Below, one piece after another: positions 1 to 8,121 of a DNA stretch of 64,000 bases. Source of the DNA: Catellatospora paridis. GTDB lineage: Bacteria > Actinomycetota > Actinomycetes > Mycobacteriales > Micromonosporaceae. The stretch lies in contig NZ_ML769314.1 in the NCBI RefSeq assembly GCF_009720365.1, forward strand, positions 53,264-117,263, written 5' to 3'. The notes under the pieces are model-generated. The model was not told the origin of the DNA. It ran no database searches and saw only the letters and a list, made by a program, of their open reading frames with translations. The position numbers and the translations under genes are program-made. Within the stretch, counting starts at the first letter, position 1. Each line of letters starts with the position of its first letter.

Positions 1-118
1 CGGCGCGCCTACCCGCCTGCCCGCCCCCCCCGCCCCCCCCGCGCGCCCGGGCCGCGAGATGCGGCCCGGCCTCTCTGCTTCGTTCAGTCGCCGATCGAGG
101 CGGCTGTTCCGTCGGTGC

Positions 119-1045
119 TCAGCGCAGCCAGGGGACGTTGCGGTCCAGCAGACCGCGCTCTTTGAGCTCGGCACGCAGCGGGATCGTGTCGTCGATCCAG
201 CCGCCCTCGCCGACGCCCCACATGTTCTGCACCTTCAGGTTGCCGAACGCCTCGCCGATGAGCTGACGCTGCACGGGGGTCAGACCGGCGTACCACGCGG
301 ACTCGCGGTCGACCGGCATGTCGTCGACCGGGCGGATCCAGCGGTAGGTGTAGCTCATGAAGAGCATCTTGCGCGTCACGTCCGAGCGGTTGCGCGAGCG
401 CGAGTGCCACAGGCGGCGGTCGAAGATGAACGCGTCACCCGGCTTGGCCAGCCACGGCACGGCGCCCTCGGGGCCCTTGGCGATCTCCGCCGGGTCCGTC
501 GGCCGGTACATGTGGTTGTTCAGGTGCGAACCCGGGATGCACAGGGTCTGCCCCCGGCCCGGCTCCGAGATGTCGCTGAGCACGATGGCGACCTTGATGG
601 ACAGCATCGGCCGCGGGACGTCGCCGTAGTACGGCGCGTAGTACTCCGCGTCGGAGTTCTGCCGCCAGCCGTCCTGGTGCCACTCCCAGCGAGGGGTCTC
701 GTCCTCCTCGTACGGCGGGTTGACGTCGAGGTGGTTGTGCTGGGAGTAGATGTTCCAGCCGGCCAGACCCCAGACCCAGCGGAAGGTCGGGGAGTAGTCG
801 AGCATCCGGGCGAATGCGGGGCTGTGGCTGACGGCGCCGAGCAGGTGCAGGGAACCGGTCTTGTCGATGTGACCGGTGTCCTTGTTCTCCACGTACAGGC
901 GATCGGCCTCGGCCTGGAGTTCGGCCACGATCTCGGGGCTGACGACACCGGGGAGGTGCTTGTACCCGTTCTCGTGGAATTCCTTGCGCTCGGCGTCGGT
1001 GAGCGGCGCGTAGTCCGTCGCCGGCTCCTGAGAGGTGATGGTCAT
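119..1045 (-). CDS. Phytanoyl-CoA dioxygenase (PhyH) family protein
   Basis: A 308-residue non-heme iron, 2-oxoglutarate-dependent oxygenase of the PhyH family. The iron triad is visible as H123-Q-D125 in WEWHQDGW and a distal H214 in RLWHSRS; R225 is a candidate 2-oxoglutarate-binding arginine. The start is the second in-frame ATG because AAGGGGAGG lies 4-5 bases before it; the first ATG, 33 bases upstream, has no ribosome binding site. The length is normal for the family. The substrate cannot be told from sequence: relatives hydroxylate acyl-CoAs, ectoine or secondary metabolites. The gene is monocistronic, and its upstream region carries a promoter-like box next to an inverted repeat. Confidence 0.85.
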   Translation of the reverse strand: MTITSQEPATDYAPLTDAERKEFHENGYKHLPGVVSPEIVAELQAEADRLYVENKDTGHIDKTGSLHLLGAVSHSPAFARMLDYSPTFRWVWGLAGWNIYSQHNHLDVNPPYEEDETPRWEWHQDGWRQNSDAEYYAPYYGDVPRPMLSIKVAIVLSDISEPGRGQTLCIPGSHLNNHMYRPTDPAEIAKGPEGAVPWLAKPGDAFIFDRRLWHSRSRNRSDVTRKMLFMSYTYRWIRPVDDMPVDRESAWYAGLTPVQRQLIGEAFGNLKVQNMWGVGEGGWIDDTIPLRAELKERGLLDRNVPWLR

Positions 1046-1153
1046 GTCCTCCCCTTGCGTCCTTCCAGACTTGGGCACAGTCGAAGGCAGGATCGGGGCG
1101 CGCGACTTGGGGGGTGGCGTGCCGGGATGAGCAACCTTCGCGAACGAGTGCCG

Positions 1154-1175
1154 ATACTAACTCGCGTTCCCGAGT
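1154..1175 (-). promoter_or_regulatory. Candidate promoter and operator of the PhyH gene
   Basis: On the minus strand a TAGTAT box (1154-1159) lies about 110 bases before the PhyH start. Immediately upstream is an inverted repeat, ACTCG-N6-CGAGT (1160-1175), with a further CGAGTG half-site at 1145-1150. The spacing suits a repressor acting on the promoter. No regulator gene is adjacent. Confidence 0.35.
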
Positions 1176-1218
1176 GACGTCGTCGCGCGGGGACCGATAA
1201 AGCGGCTTGCCACCAGGG

Positions 1219-2079
1219 TCACCCGCCCGCGACGGCCTGGGCCACCACCTGTTCGGCCACTTTCTCGGCGCTCGACCACGCCCTGTCACCAGCGGACCAC
1301 TGCTGGTCGGCGTAGGTCACCCGGGTGACCCCGGTGAGTGGGGCATGGGCCACCAGCCAGTGCGCGAACTGCCAGCCCGTCTTGCTGTTCGCGGCCGGCA
1401 CGCGCAGCGCCGTGCCCTCGATGACCACGCCCTTGGCCTTCGTGCCGAAGTCGGCCTTCATGAGGTCGGCGAGCACCGTCGACGTCGCGGCGTCGTCGGC
1501 GTCCGGACCATAGGTGTCGCAGGTCACACCGCCGGCCTGCTGGCCGGTCAGCACCTTGGCCAGCACGGTGGCGTCGTCGGCCCACTTCTCGTACGCCTCG
1601 GGGTAGGCCGACCGCTGCACCCGCTGGGCGGCATCGGTGACGCGCATCTTCTGCCAGCCCTTGACCTTGGTCAGGCTCGTGTAGAAACGCCGGGCCGCGT
1701 GCCGCGGGTCCATGATCTGCGTGGCGGTGCCCCAGCCCTGGCTGGGCCGCTGCTGGAACAGACCGAGCGAGTCGTGGTCGTTGCCCTCGCCCAGGTGCTC
1801 CAGGTTGCGCAGCTTCGACTCCTGCAGGGCGGTGGCCAGCGCGACCACCACCGCGCGATCGGGCACGTTGCGGCCGATGCCGACGGCGGCGATGGTCGCC
1901 GCGTTGGCCATCTGCTCGGGGTCCAGGCTCACCTCGCCGTCGGCGCGCGCCACGCACTTGGGCGCGCCCAGCCGGGGCAGCTCCAGCTTGCCGTCGACCT
2001 GCTGCCGGGCCAGGTAGCCGCCGACGCCGAACACCACGACGAGGATCACCAGGACGGTCAGCACATGCCGGCCCTTCAC
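1219..2079 (-). CDS. Membrane-anchored lysozyme-fold (lytic transglycosylase-like) protein
   Basis: A 286-residue protein with one N-terminal membrane segment (about residues 6-23) and an extracytoplasmic domain. Residues 86-90 (QESKL) and 103-117 (DSLGLFQQRPSQGWG) match the lysozyme-like cores of actinobacterial cell-wall proteins, with E87 the natural catalytic candidate. Similar proteins are often annotated as hypothetical or, misleadingly, as heavy metal transporters. The start is GTG with GAGGAG 6 bases upstream; the open frame extends further upstream but without initiation signals. The C-terminal half (about 150-286) is not assigned. It follows the enoyl-CoA hydratase on the same strand after a 13-bp hairpin, so it is probably transcribed separately. 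Confidence 0.65.
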   Translation of the reverse strand: MKGRHVLTVLVILVVVFGVGGYLARQQVDGKLELPRLGAPKCVARADGEVSLDPEQMANAATIAAVGIGRNVPDRAVVVALATALQESKLRNLEHLGEGNDHDSLGLFQQRPSQGWGTATQIMDPRHAARRFYTSLTKVKGWQKMRVTDAAQRVQRSAYPEAYEKWADDATVLAKVLTGQQAGGVTCDTYGPDADDAATSTVLADLMKADFGTKAKGVVIEGTALRVPAANSKTGWQFAHWLVAHAPLTGVTRVTYADQQWSAGDRAWSSAEKVAEQVVAQAVAGG

Positions 2080-2110
2080 GGCGGCCTCCTCGACGTCGAT
2101 GCGGTCGGCG

Positions 2111-2141
2111 GGGCGCCTTCCGGTTCTCCCGGAAGGCGCCC
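2111..2141 (-). terminator. 13-bp perfect hairpin, probable terminator of the enoyl-CoA hydratase gene
   Basis: Arms 2111-2123 and 2129-2141 are perfectly complementary (GGGCGCCTTCCGG) around a 5-base loop. It lies 28 bases after the enoyl-CoA hydratase stop. There is no T-run, which is common for actinobacterial terminators. The arm contains AAGGCGCCC and is distantly like the GGGCACCTTC palindromes elsewhere in the window. Confidence 0.5.
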
Positions 2142-2168
2142 TCCTGCCGCAGGCTCGTTCAGGCCACC

Positions 2169-2987
2169 CTACGGTGTGCCCGCCCCCGTGGCACCGTGCT
2201 CGTCGGGCCGCGGAACCCAAGCGGCATCCCGTTTCTCCCGGAATGCGGCGACTCCTTCCCGGCCTTCCGTGGAGCCGAAGAAGCGCAGCGAGATTTCCGA
2301 CAGGTGGGCCAGCTCGGCGTCGAGTTCCGGCTCCGGGCGGCGGCGCAACAGCTCCTTCGTGGTCGCCAGCGACGCGGGGGCGCCCCGGACGAGGCTGTCG
2401 CACCAGCGCGACACGATGGCGTCCACGTCGTCGTCCGGTGCGGTCGCGGTGACCAGGCCGATCGCTGCCGCGCGGGCCCCGTCGAAGACGTCGCCGGTCA
2501 GGTACAGCTCCGCGGCGGCACGCGGAGCCAGCCGCGGCAGCACCGTGGCCGAGATCAGCGCGGGCACCACGCCCAACCGCACCTCGGTGAAGGCGAACGT
2601 GGCCTTGCCCGCGCACACCGCCAGGTCGGCCGCGGCGATCAGGCCCAGCCCGCCCGCCCGCGCCGGTCCGCGCACCGCGGCCACCACCGGCTTCGCCGAG
2701 CTCGCCACCGCGCCCAGCACGTCACCGAGCAGCGCGGCCGGCATCTGCCCCGACTTCGCCGCGGCGGCGGTCTCGGCGAGATCGGCCCCGGAGCAGAAGA
2801 CCGGACCGGTGTGGTCGAGCACGATCACCCGGACCCGCTCGTCGGCGTTCGCCTCGGCGAGCGCCGCCAGCAGCTCGGTCATCAGCCGCTGCGACAGCGC
2901 GTTGCGGTTGTGCGGGCTGTCGAGAGTGATCGTGGTTACGCCGCGGGCGTGGGTGACCCGGACGAGGTGGGAGTCAGGTGAGGACAT
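2169..2987 (-). CDS. Enoyl-CoA hydratase/isomerase family protein, methylglutaconyl-CoA hydratase-like
   Basis: A 272-residue crotonase-fold protein. The oxyanion-hole segment CSGADL (65-70) and the second region GGLGLIAAADLA (112-123) are present. E135 in FAFTEVRLG matches the second catalytic glutamate of enoyl-CoA hydratases; the first is replaced (GGLGL where hydratases have GGCEL). Hydratases of leucine and terpenoid catabolism (LiuC/AtuE type) carry a similar GGLGLI...TEVRLG...PA pattern, so that activity is the best guess; it is inference. No leucine-catabolism genes are adjacent. The ATG has no Shine-Dalgarno, but TAGTCT sits at -12 to -7, suggesting a leaderless mRNA. Confidence 0.8.
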   Translation of the reverse strand: MSSPDSHLVRVTHARGVTTITLDSPHNRNALSQRLMTELLAALAEANADERVRVIVLDHTGPVFCSGADLAETAAAAKSGQMPAALLGDVLGAVASSAKPVVAAVRGPARAGGLGLIAAADLAVCAGKATFAFTEVRLGVVPALISATVLPRLAPRAAAELYLTGDVFDGARAAAIGLVTATAPDDDVDAIVSRWCDSLVRGAPASLATTKELLRRRPEPELDAELAHLSEISLRFFGSTEGREGVAAFREKRDAAWVPRPDEHGATGAGTP

Positions 2988-2992
2988 GAGGG

Positions 2993-2999
2993 CAGACTA
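2993..2999. promoter_or_regulatory. Overlapping divergent -10 boxes for enoyl-CoA hydratase and hemW
   Basis: The two start codons (ATG at 2987 minus, GTG at 3005 plus) are only 17 bases apart. The minus-strand box TAGTCT (2994-2999) is at -12 to -7 of its start; the plus-strand box CAGACT (2993-2998) is at the same offset for hemW and fits TANNNT except for the first base. The two boxes share five base pairs. Confidence 0.5.
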
Positions 3000-3004
3000 G
3001 AGCC

Positions 3005-4219
3005 GTGGCCCAGCTTCCCGATGGTGAACCCGTCCCCGACGACGGCACTCTTCCCGGCTCCGCGCTGGCCGACGTCGGCGGACGCGGCTTCGGCGTGTAC
3101 CTGCACGTGCCCTTCTGCGCCAGCCGCTGCGGGTACTGCGACTTCAACACGTACACCGCCTCGGAGCTGGGCGGCGCGGACACCGAGGGCTACGTCGAGG
3201 CGGTGCTGGCCGAGCTGGCGCTGGCGGCGAAGGTGCTGCCCGCCCCGCCGCGGGTGGACACCGTCTTCGTAGGCGGCGGCACGCCGACCCTGCTCAAGCC
3301 GGCCCAGCTCGGGCGGATGCTGGAGGCGGTCGACCGCACCTGGGGCCTGGCCGCCGGGGCGGAGGTGACCACCGAGGCCAACCCGGAGTCGGTGGACCCC
3401 GCCTCGCTGCGGGAGCTGCGCCGGGCCGGGTTCACCCGGATCTCGCTGGGCATGCAGTCGGCCGCGCCCGGGGTGCTGCGCATCCTGGACCGCAAGCACA
3501 CCGCCGGACGCGCCCCGGCCGCCGCGACCGAGGCGCGCGAGGCCGGGTTCGAGCACGTCAACCTGGACCTGATCTACGGCACGCCGGGGGAGACCGAGGA
3601 CGACTTCGCCGCCTCGCTGGCCGCCGTGGTGGGGGCGGGCGTGGACCACGTCAGCGCGTACGCCCTGATCGTGGAGGACGGCACCCGCCTGTCGGCCCGG
3701 ATCCGGCGCGGGGAGCTGGCCTCCCCGGACGACGACGTGGCCGCCGACCGCTACCTGGCGGCCGAGGCGGCGCTGTCCGCCGCCGGGCTGGGCTGGTACG
3801 AGGTCTCCAACTGGGCCGCCGACGACGCGGCGCGGTGCGCGCACAACCTGCTCTACTGGCGCGGCGGCGACTGGTGGGGCCTGGGGCCCGGCGCGCACAG
3901 CCACGTCGGCGGGGTGCGCTGGTGGAACGTCAAGCACCCGGCGCGGTATGCGGCCCGGCTGGCCGAGGGCCTGTCCCCGGGCCTGGGACGCGAGGTGCTC
4001 ACGAACGAGCAGCGCCACACCGAGGACGTGCTGCTACGGCTGCGCCTGGTAGAGGGCCTGCCGCTCGACGTGCTGGACCCGGCGGGGCGCGCCGCGGCGG
4101 GGCAGGCGCTGGCCGACGGGCTGCTGGAGTCCACCGCGTACACGGACGGCCGCGCGGCGCTGACGCTGCGCGGCCGTCTCCTCGCGGACGCGGTGGTCCA
4201 CTCCCTGCTGGCCTGGTGA
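3005..4219 (+). CDS. hemW: Radical SAM heme chaperone HemW
   Basis: A 404-residue cytoplasmic protein that handles heme in a 4Fe-4S/SAM-dependent manner. The cluster motif is C38-x3-C42-x2-C45 in PFCASRCGYCDF. It lacks the fourth cysteine (CxC) that marks true coproporphyrinogen dehydrogenase HemN, which supports HemW. GGGTPT follows at about residues 91-96, and a HemN_C-like domain occupies the C-terminus. The GTG start gives a 30-residue lead before the barrel. It is divergent from the enoyl-CoA hydratase and convergent, 5 bases apart, with the DUF4870 gene. In many actinobacteria hemW lies just upstream of hrcA, as here. Confidence 0.93.
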   Translation: MAQLPDGEPVPDDGTLPGSALADVGGRGFGVYLHVPFCASRCGYCDFNTYTASELGGADTEGYVEAVLAELALAAKVLPAPPRVDTVFVGGGTPTLLKPAQLGRMLEAVDRTWGLAAGAEVTTEANPESVDPASLRELRRAGFTRISLGMQSAAPGVLRILDRKHTAGRAPAAATEAREAGFEHVNLDLIYGTPGETEDDFAASLAAVVGAGVDHVSAYALIVEDGTRLSARIRRGELASPDDDVAADRYLAAEAALSAAGLGWYEVSNWAADDAARCAHNLLYWRGGDWWGLGPGAHSHVGGVRWWNVKHPARYAARLAEGLSPGLGREVLTNEQRHTEDVLLRLRLVEGLPLDVLDPAGRAAAGQALADGLLESTAYTDGRAALTLRGRLLADAVVHSLLAW

Positions 4220-4224
4220 ACTGC

Positions 4225-4743
4225 TTACTTGACCAGCTTCAGGAACGTCATCGGGTACGTGTACAGCTGGCCCTCGTTGGCCTTGATGCCGGCGAGCACG
4301 CCGAAGACCACGCCGACCACGGTCGCGGCGAGCGCGATGAAGATCGGGATGATCAGGCAGCTGAGGATCCAGCAGACGATCGAGACGATCGAGATGCCGA
4401 TCTGGAAGTTCAGCGCCTCGACCGCGTGCGCGCGGGCCGTGGGCGACTTCGGGCCCTGCACGAGCAGCGCGATCAGCGGGGCGACCCAGCCGCCGCCGCC
4501 CGCGCCGAGCAGCGCGCCGGCCGCGCCGCCGAAGTGGGCGACCAGGGCCCAGGTCTTGTCGTCGTTGTTGGCGAAACCGGCCGGCGCGACGTTGCCGGCG
4601 ACCGGCGGCGGGCCGTAGCCGCCGGGGGCGGACGGCGGGACGGACGCGGGGGCCGACGGCGGCGCTGCCGGGGCCGGCGGCTCGTAGGAGGGGGCCGAAG
4701 GAACCGGCGGCTCGGAGGAGCCGGGCGGGGTGGGTTCACTCAT
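4225..4743 (-). CDS. DUF4870 domain membrane protein with Pro-rich N-terminus
   Basis: A 172-residue protein: residues 1-50 are Pro/Ala/Ser-rich and probably disordered and cytoplasmic. They are followed by a DUF4870-type (Tic20-like) domain with three or four hydrophobic segments, including WALVAHFGGAAGALL and a long C-terminal membrane pair. The function of the family is unknown. The start is the internal ATG with a TAGCCT box at 4751-4756 (-13 to -8); an upstream ATG would add 30 unrelated residues. It lies between hemW and hrcA, on the opposite strand to both. Confidence 0.8.
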   Translation of the reverse strand: MSEPTPPGSSEPPVPSAPSYEPPAPAAPPSAPASVPPSAPGGYGPPPVAGNVAPAGFANNDDKTWALVAHFGGAAGALLGAGGGGWVAPLIALLVQGPKSPTARAHAVEALNFQIGISIVSIVCWILSCLIIPIFIALAATVVGVVFGVLAGIKANEGQLYTYPMTFLKLVK

Positions 4744-4927
4744 GCCCGCCAGGCTAGGTGTGTGGATCAATCGGCGCCAGTCAACACCCGTGACCGATAG
4801 GCGACACTCTGCGAACCGAATGGACGAATTCACCGGGCGCCACTAAGCCGATGACTGCGAGCGGTGTCGGATGCCGCGCGGTGTCGACCCCGTCACCACG
4901 CCTATGCCGTCCGGGTGACGGCCCACG

Positions 4928-4958
4928 TAGACTGGCACTCACTCACGACGAGTGCCAG
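4928..4958 (+). promoter_or_regulatory. CIRCE operator and -10 box upstream of hrcA
   Basis: CTGGCACTC (4932-4940), a 9-base spacer and GAGTGCCAG (4950-4958) form a perfect inverted repeat matching CIRCE (consensus TTAGCACTC-N9-GAGTGCTAA) except at the outer bases. A TAGACT box (4928-4933) overlaps its left edge. HrcA bound here would block transcription of its own operon and release it on heat shock. Confidence 0.85.
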
Positions 4959-4971
4959 CCGGGAGGTGCGT

Positions 4972-5994
4972 ATGGGTCTGGATGACCGCAAGCTCGAAGT
5001 GCTGCGTGCCATCGTCGAGGACTACGTCTCGACGCAGGAGCCCGTCGGGAGCAAGGCGCTGGTCGAACGGCACGCCCTGGGCGTGTCGTCGGCGACCGTG
5101 CGCAACGACATGGCCGTCCTCGAGGAGGAGGGCTACATCCGGCAGCCGCACACCTCGGCCGGCCGGGTGCCGACCGACCGCGGCTACCGCCTGTTCGTCG
5201 ACCGGCTGTCGCGGGTCAAGCCGCTCTCCCCGGCCGAGCGCCGGGCGATCGAGCGTTTCCTGGTCGGCGCGGTCGACCTCGACGACGTCGTGCACCGCGC
5301 GGTGCGGCTGCTGGCGCAGCTGACCCGCCAGGTCGCCGTCGTGCAGTATCCGAGCCTGACCCGCTCCTCCGTACGCCATCTGGAACTGGTCCCGGTCTCC
5401 ACCACCCGGCTGCTGCTGGTCATGATCACCGACACCGGTCGCGTCGAGCAGCGCGTCGTCGAGCTGCCCGGCCCGGTCGAGGTCGAGGAGATCACCGAGC
5501 TGCGCCGCACCCTCAACGCGACCCTGGTCGGCGTGAAGCTGGTGGACACCCCGCCGTTGGTGCAGGGCCTGGTGGAGCGGGCCGAGCCGCAGGCGAAGGC
5601 AACCATGAGCACGCTGGTCAGCGTCCTGCTGGAGACCCTCGTCGAACGGCACGAGGAGCGCCTCGCGCTGGCCGGCACGTCGAACCTGGCCCGGATGGGT
5701 CCGCTGGACCTGACCACCGGCGCGCTACGGCCCATCCTGGAGGCGCTCGAGGAGGAGGTCATCCTGCTCAAGCTCTTCGACGAGGTGAAGTCGGGTGCGG
5801 CCCGGGTGCGCATCGGCGACGAGAACGAGGTCGTCGACCTGCGGGCCACCTCGGTGGTCAGCACGGGCTACGGTCCGGGCGCGACCGTCGTCGGCGGGAT
5901 GGGCATCGTCGGCCCGACCCGCATGGACTATCCCGGCACCATCGCCACCGTTCGCGCCGTCGCGCGTTACGTCGGCGAGATGCTGGGACATTGA
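4972..5994 (+). CDS. hrcA: Heat-inducible transcriptional repressor HrcA
   Basis: A 340-residue repressor of class I heat-shock genes. The N-terminal winged helix includes [25 protein letters not shown] and [16 protein letters not shown] (about residues 25-80), the last being the HrcA signature. A GAF-like dimerisation domain follows. The start is ATG 4972, with GGAGG 6 bases upstream; the open frame extends 36 codons further, through the CIRCE element, and is not expected to be translated. dnaJ begins 42 bases downstream, so the pair forms an autoregulated chaperone operon. Confidence 0.95.
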   Translation: MGLDDRKLEVLRAIVEDYVSTQEPVGSKALVERHALGVSSATVRNDMAVLEEEGYIRQPHTSAGRVPTDRGYRLFVDRLSRVKPLSPAERRAIERFLVGAVDLDDVVHRAVRLLAQLTRQVAVVQYPSLTRSSVRHLELVPVSTTRLLLVMITDTGRVEQRVVELPGPVEVEEITELRRTLNATLVGVKLVDTPPLVQGLVERAEPQAKATMSTLVSVLLETLVERHEERLALAGTSNLARMGPLDLTTGALRPILEALEEEVILLKLFDEVKSGAARVRIGDENEVVDLRATSVVSTGYGPGATVVGGMGIVGPTRMDYPGTIATVRAVARYVGEMLGH

Positions 5995-6036
5995 TTCCGA
6001 ATTTCCTGTTGTTGCTGAACGAGGCTTGAGGACAGC

Positions 6037-7167
6037 GTGGCCAAGGACTACTACGGCATTCTCGGCGTTCCCAAGGACGCCGACGCCGACGACATCAAGC
6101 GGGCTTACCGCAAGCTCGCCCGTCAGTACCACCCGGACGTCAATCCGGACCCGGCCGCGGCGGAGAAGTTCAAGGACATCAACAACGCGTACGAGGTGCT
6201 GTCCGACGACCAGAAGCGGCGCATGGTCGACCTGGGCGGCGACCCGCTCGCGCCGGGCGGAGGCGGCGCGGGTCCGGGCGGCCCCGGCGGCGGCCCGTTC
6301 GTCGGCTTCCAGGACATCATGGACGCCTTCTTCGGCGGCAGCGGCTCGCGCGGCCCGCGCCCGCGCACCCGGCCCGGCGCCGACGCGATCCTGCGGCTGG
6401 ACCTCGACCTGTTCGAGACCGCGTTCGGCGTCGAGGCGCCGATCACCGTGGACACCGCGGTGCTCTGCACCACCTGCTCCGGCGCGGGCACGGCGGCGGG
6501 CACCCACCCGCAGACCTGTGACACCTGCGGCGGCCGCGGCGAGGTGCAGTCGGTGCAGCGCACCTTCCTGGGCCAGGTCGTGTCGTCGCGTCCCTGCAAC
6601 GCCTGCCAGGGCTTCGGCACCACCATCCCGCACCCGTGCCCGACCTGCGCCGGCGACGGCCGGGTCCGCACCCGGCGCAGCCTGACCGTGAAGATCCCGG
6701 CCGGCGTCGAGGACGGCATGCGCATCCGGCTGGCCAACCAGGGCGAGGTCGGCCCCGGCGGCGGCCCGTCCGGCGACCTGTACGTGGAGATCCACGAGCG
6801 GGCCCACGACGTGTACGCGCGCAAGGGCGACGACCTGCACTGCAAGGTCACCGTCCCGATGACCGCCGCCGCCCTGGGCACCCGCCTCACCATCAAGACC
6901 CTGGACTCCGAGGAGCAGGTGGAGGTCAAGCCCGGCACCCAGCCGAACTCCACCCTGCGCATCCGGGCCAAGGGCGTGCCGCACCTGCGCGGCGCCGGCC
7001 GCGGCGACCTCTTCGTGCACCTCGACGTCCGCACCCCCACCCGCCTGGACGGGGAGCAGGAGCGCATGCTCCGCGAGTTCGCCCGCCTCCGCGGCGAGGA
7101 GGTCGCCGAACTCTCCAAGCAGGGCGGCTTCTTCTCCCGAGTCCGCGACGCCTTCAACGGCCACTGA
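6037..7167 (+). CDS. dnaJ: Chaperone protein DnaJ (HrcA-linked DnaJ2 type)
   Basis: A 376-residue Hsp40 co-chaperone that stimulates DnaK ATPase. The J domain has the HPD motif at residues 32-34. A Gly-rich stretch follows (72-110), then four CxxCxGxG zinc-binding repeats starting at C144, C161, C187 and C201, and the C-terminal substrate-binding domain. The GTG start has GAGG upstream. It is cotranscribed with hrcA under CIRCE; actinobacteria usually also carry a second dnaJ beside dnaK-grpE, which is not in this window. Confidence 0.95.
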   Translation: MAKDYYGILGVPKDADADDIKRAYRKLARQYHPDVNPDPAAAEKFKDINNAYEVLSDDQKRRMVDLGGDPLAPGGGGAGPGGPGGGPFVGFQDIMDAFFGGSGSRGPRPRTRPGADAILRLDLDLFETAFGVEAPITVDTAVLCTTCSGAGTAAGTHPQTCDTCGGRGEVQSVQRTFLGQVVSSRPCNACQGFGTTIPHPCPTCAGDGRVRTRRSLTVKIPAGVEDGMRIRLANQGEVGPGGGPSGDLYVEIHERAHDVYARKGDDLHCKVTVPMTAAALGTRLTIKTLDSEEQVEVKPGTQPNSTLRIRAKGVPHLRGAGRGDLFVHLDVRTPTRLDGEQERMLREFARLRGEEVAELSKQGGFFSRVRDAFNGH

Positions 7168-7181
7168 GAGTTTTCCCGCGT

Positions 7182-7238
7182 TGATCATGAACTTATGGCA
7201 CGGGTCGACGGCGTGTCGGTGCCATAAGTTCATGATCA
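7182..7238. repeat. Perfect 20-bp inverted repeat between dnaJ and rsmE
   Basis: Arms 7182-7201 and 7219-7238 are perfectly complementary (TGATCATGAACTTATGGCAC) around a 17-base loop. The arms are far more A+T-rich than the surroundings, unlike a normal terminator stem. The right arm ends 6 bases before the rsmE ribosome binding site. It could attenuate read-through from dnaJ or be a miniature repeated element. Confidence 0.7.
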
Positions 7239-7257
7239 CCATTGGAGGGTGTGGCAC

Positions 7258-7992
7258 GTGAGCGCGCCGCTGTTTCTGGTCGACGAACTGCCGGGTGAGG
7301 GCCTCTACACGCTGGGCGGGGCGGAGGGCCACCATGCCGCGACCGTGCAGCGGCTGCGGGTGGGCGAGGCGCTGCTGCTCGCCGACGGGCGGGGCGGCGT
7401 GGCGTCCGCGGTGGTCCGGGCCGTCGGCAAGGGCGCGCTCGACGTCACCGTCACCGATCGGCGGTACGCCGACGCGCCCGACCCCCGCCTGCTCGTCGCC
7501 CAGGGCATCGCCAAGGGCGACCGGGGCGAGCTGGCCGTGCAGGCGATGACCGAGGTCGGCGTGGACGAGATCCTGCCCTGGGCCGCGTCCCGCAGCGTCG
7601 CCCAGTGGCGCGGCGACCGGGGCGCGAAGTCCCGCGAGAAGTGGGCGGCGGTGGCCCGCGAAGCCGCCAAGCAGGCCCGCCGCACCTGGCTGCCGGTGGT
7701 CGGCGGCGACCCCGACCTGTCCACGAAGCAGTTGACCCAGCGCCTTTCGGCCGCGTCAGCCGCGTTCGTGCTGCACGAGGAGGCGACCGAGCGGCTGTCG
7801 CAGGTCGAGTTGCCCGCTGCCGGGGAGATCGTGCTGGTCGTCGGCCCCGAGGGCGGGATCGACGACGCCGAGCTGAAGACGTTCACGGCGGCCGGTGCGG
7901 TCGCGGTGCGCCTGGGCGACAACGTGCTGCGCACCTCGACGGCCGGTGTCGCGGCCCTCAGCGTCCTCGCCACCCGCCTCGACCGCTGGTGA
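7258..7992 (+). CDS. rsmE: 16S rRNA (uracil-1498-N3)-methyltransferase
   Basis: A 244-residue SPOUT-class enzyme that methylates N3 of U1498 in 16S rRNA. An N-terminal PUA-like domain (about 1-70) precedes the knotted domain with VGPEGGIDDAEL and the SAM-binding LGDNVLRTSTA segment near residues 200-235. GTG 7258, with GGAGGG at 7244-7249, is preferred over the GTG three codons upstream, giving the usual MSAPLFLV start. rsmE follows dnaJ in many bacteria; here a large palindrome separates them. Confidence 0.92.
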   Translation: MSAPLFLVDELPGEGLYTLGGAEGHHAATVQRLRVGEALLLADGRGGVASAVVRAVGKGALDVTVTDRRYADAPDPRLLVAQGIAKGDRGELAVQAMTEVGVDEILPWAASRSVAQWRGDRGAKSREKWAAVAREAAKQARRTWLPVVGGDPDLSTKQLTQRLSAASAAFVLHEEATERLSQVELPAAGEIVLVVGPEGGIDDAELKTFTAAGAVAVRLGDNVLRTSTAGVAALSVLATRLDRW

Positions 7993-8016
7993 CCCCACCC
8001 GCCTGACCGGTGCCGT

Positions 8017-8097
8017 CTTGATCGCTCGACTTGCCAGGCAAGTGGGCGAAAGCGCGCTCAAGATACGCACACCTGACCGGCAAGTCGAGTGATCAAG
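8017..8097. repeat. Inverted repeat (19-bp arms) between convergent rsmE and SDR genes
   Basis: Arms 8017-8035 and 8079-8097 (CTTGATCGCTCGACTTGCC) pair with one mismatch around a 43-base loop. The sequence shares TCGACT-GCC-GGCA and the loop word GATACGCAC with the element at 26.6 kb, suggesting a common family. Its place between two converging genes suits a bidirectional terminator. Confidence 0.6.
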
Positions 8098-8121
8098 GCT
8101 GGGCGGGGCGGGGACGACGGG

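Noticed and set aside
59-1177. 372-codon plus-strand ORF at the left edge
   Set aside because: It is the antisense frame of the PhyH gene; the minus-strand product has intact family motifs and a ribosome binding site, the plus-strand product is low-complexity R/V/L/G.
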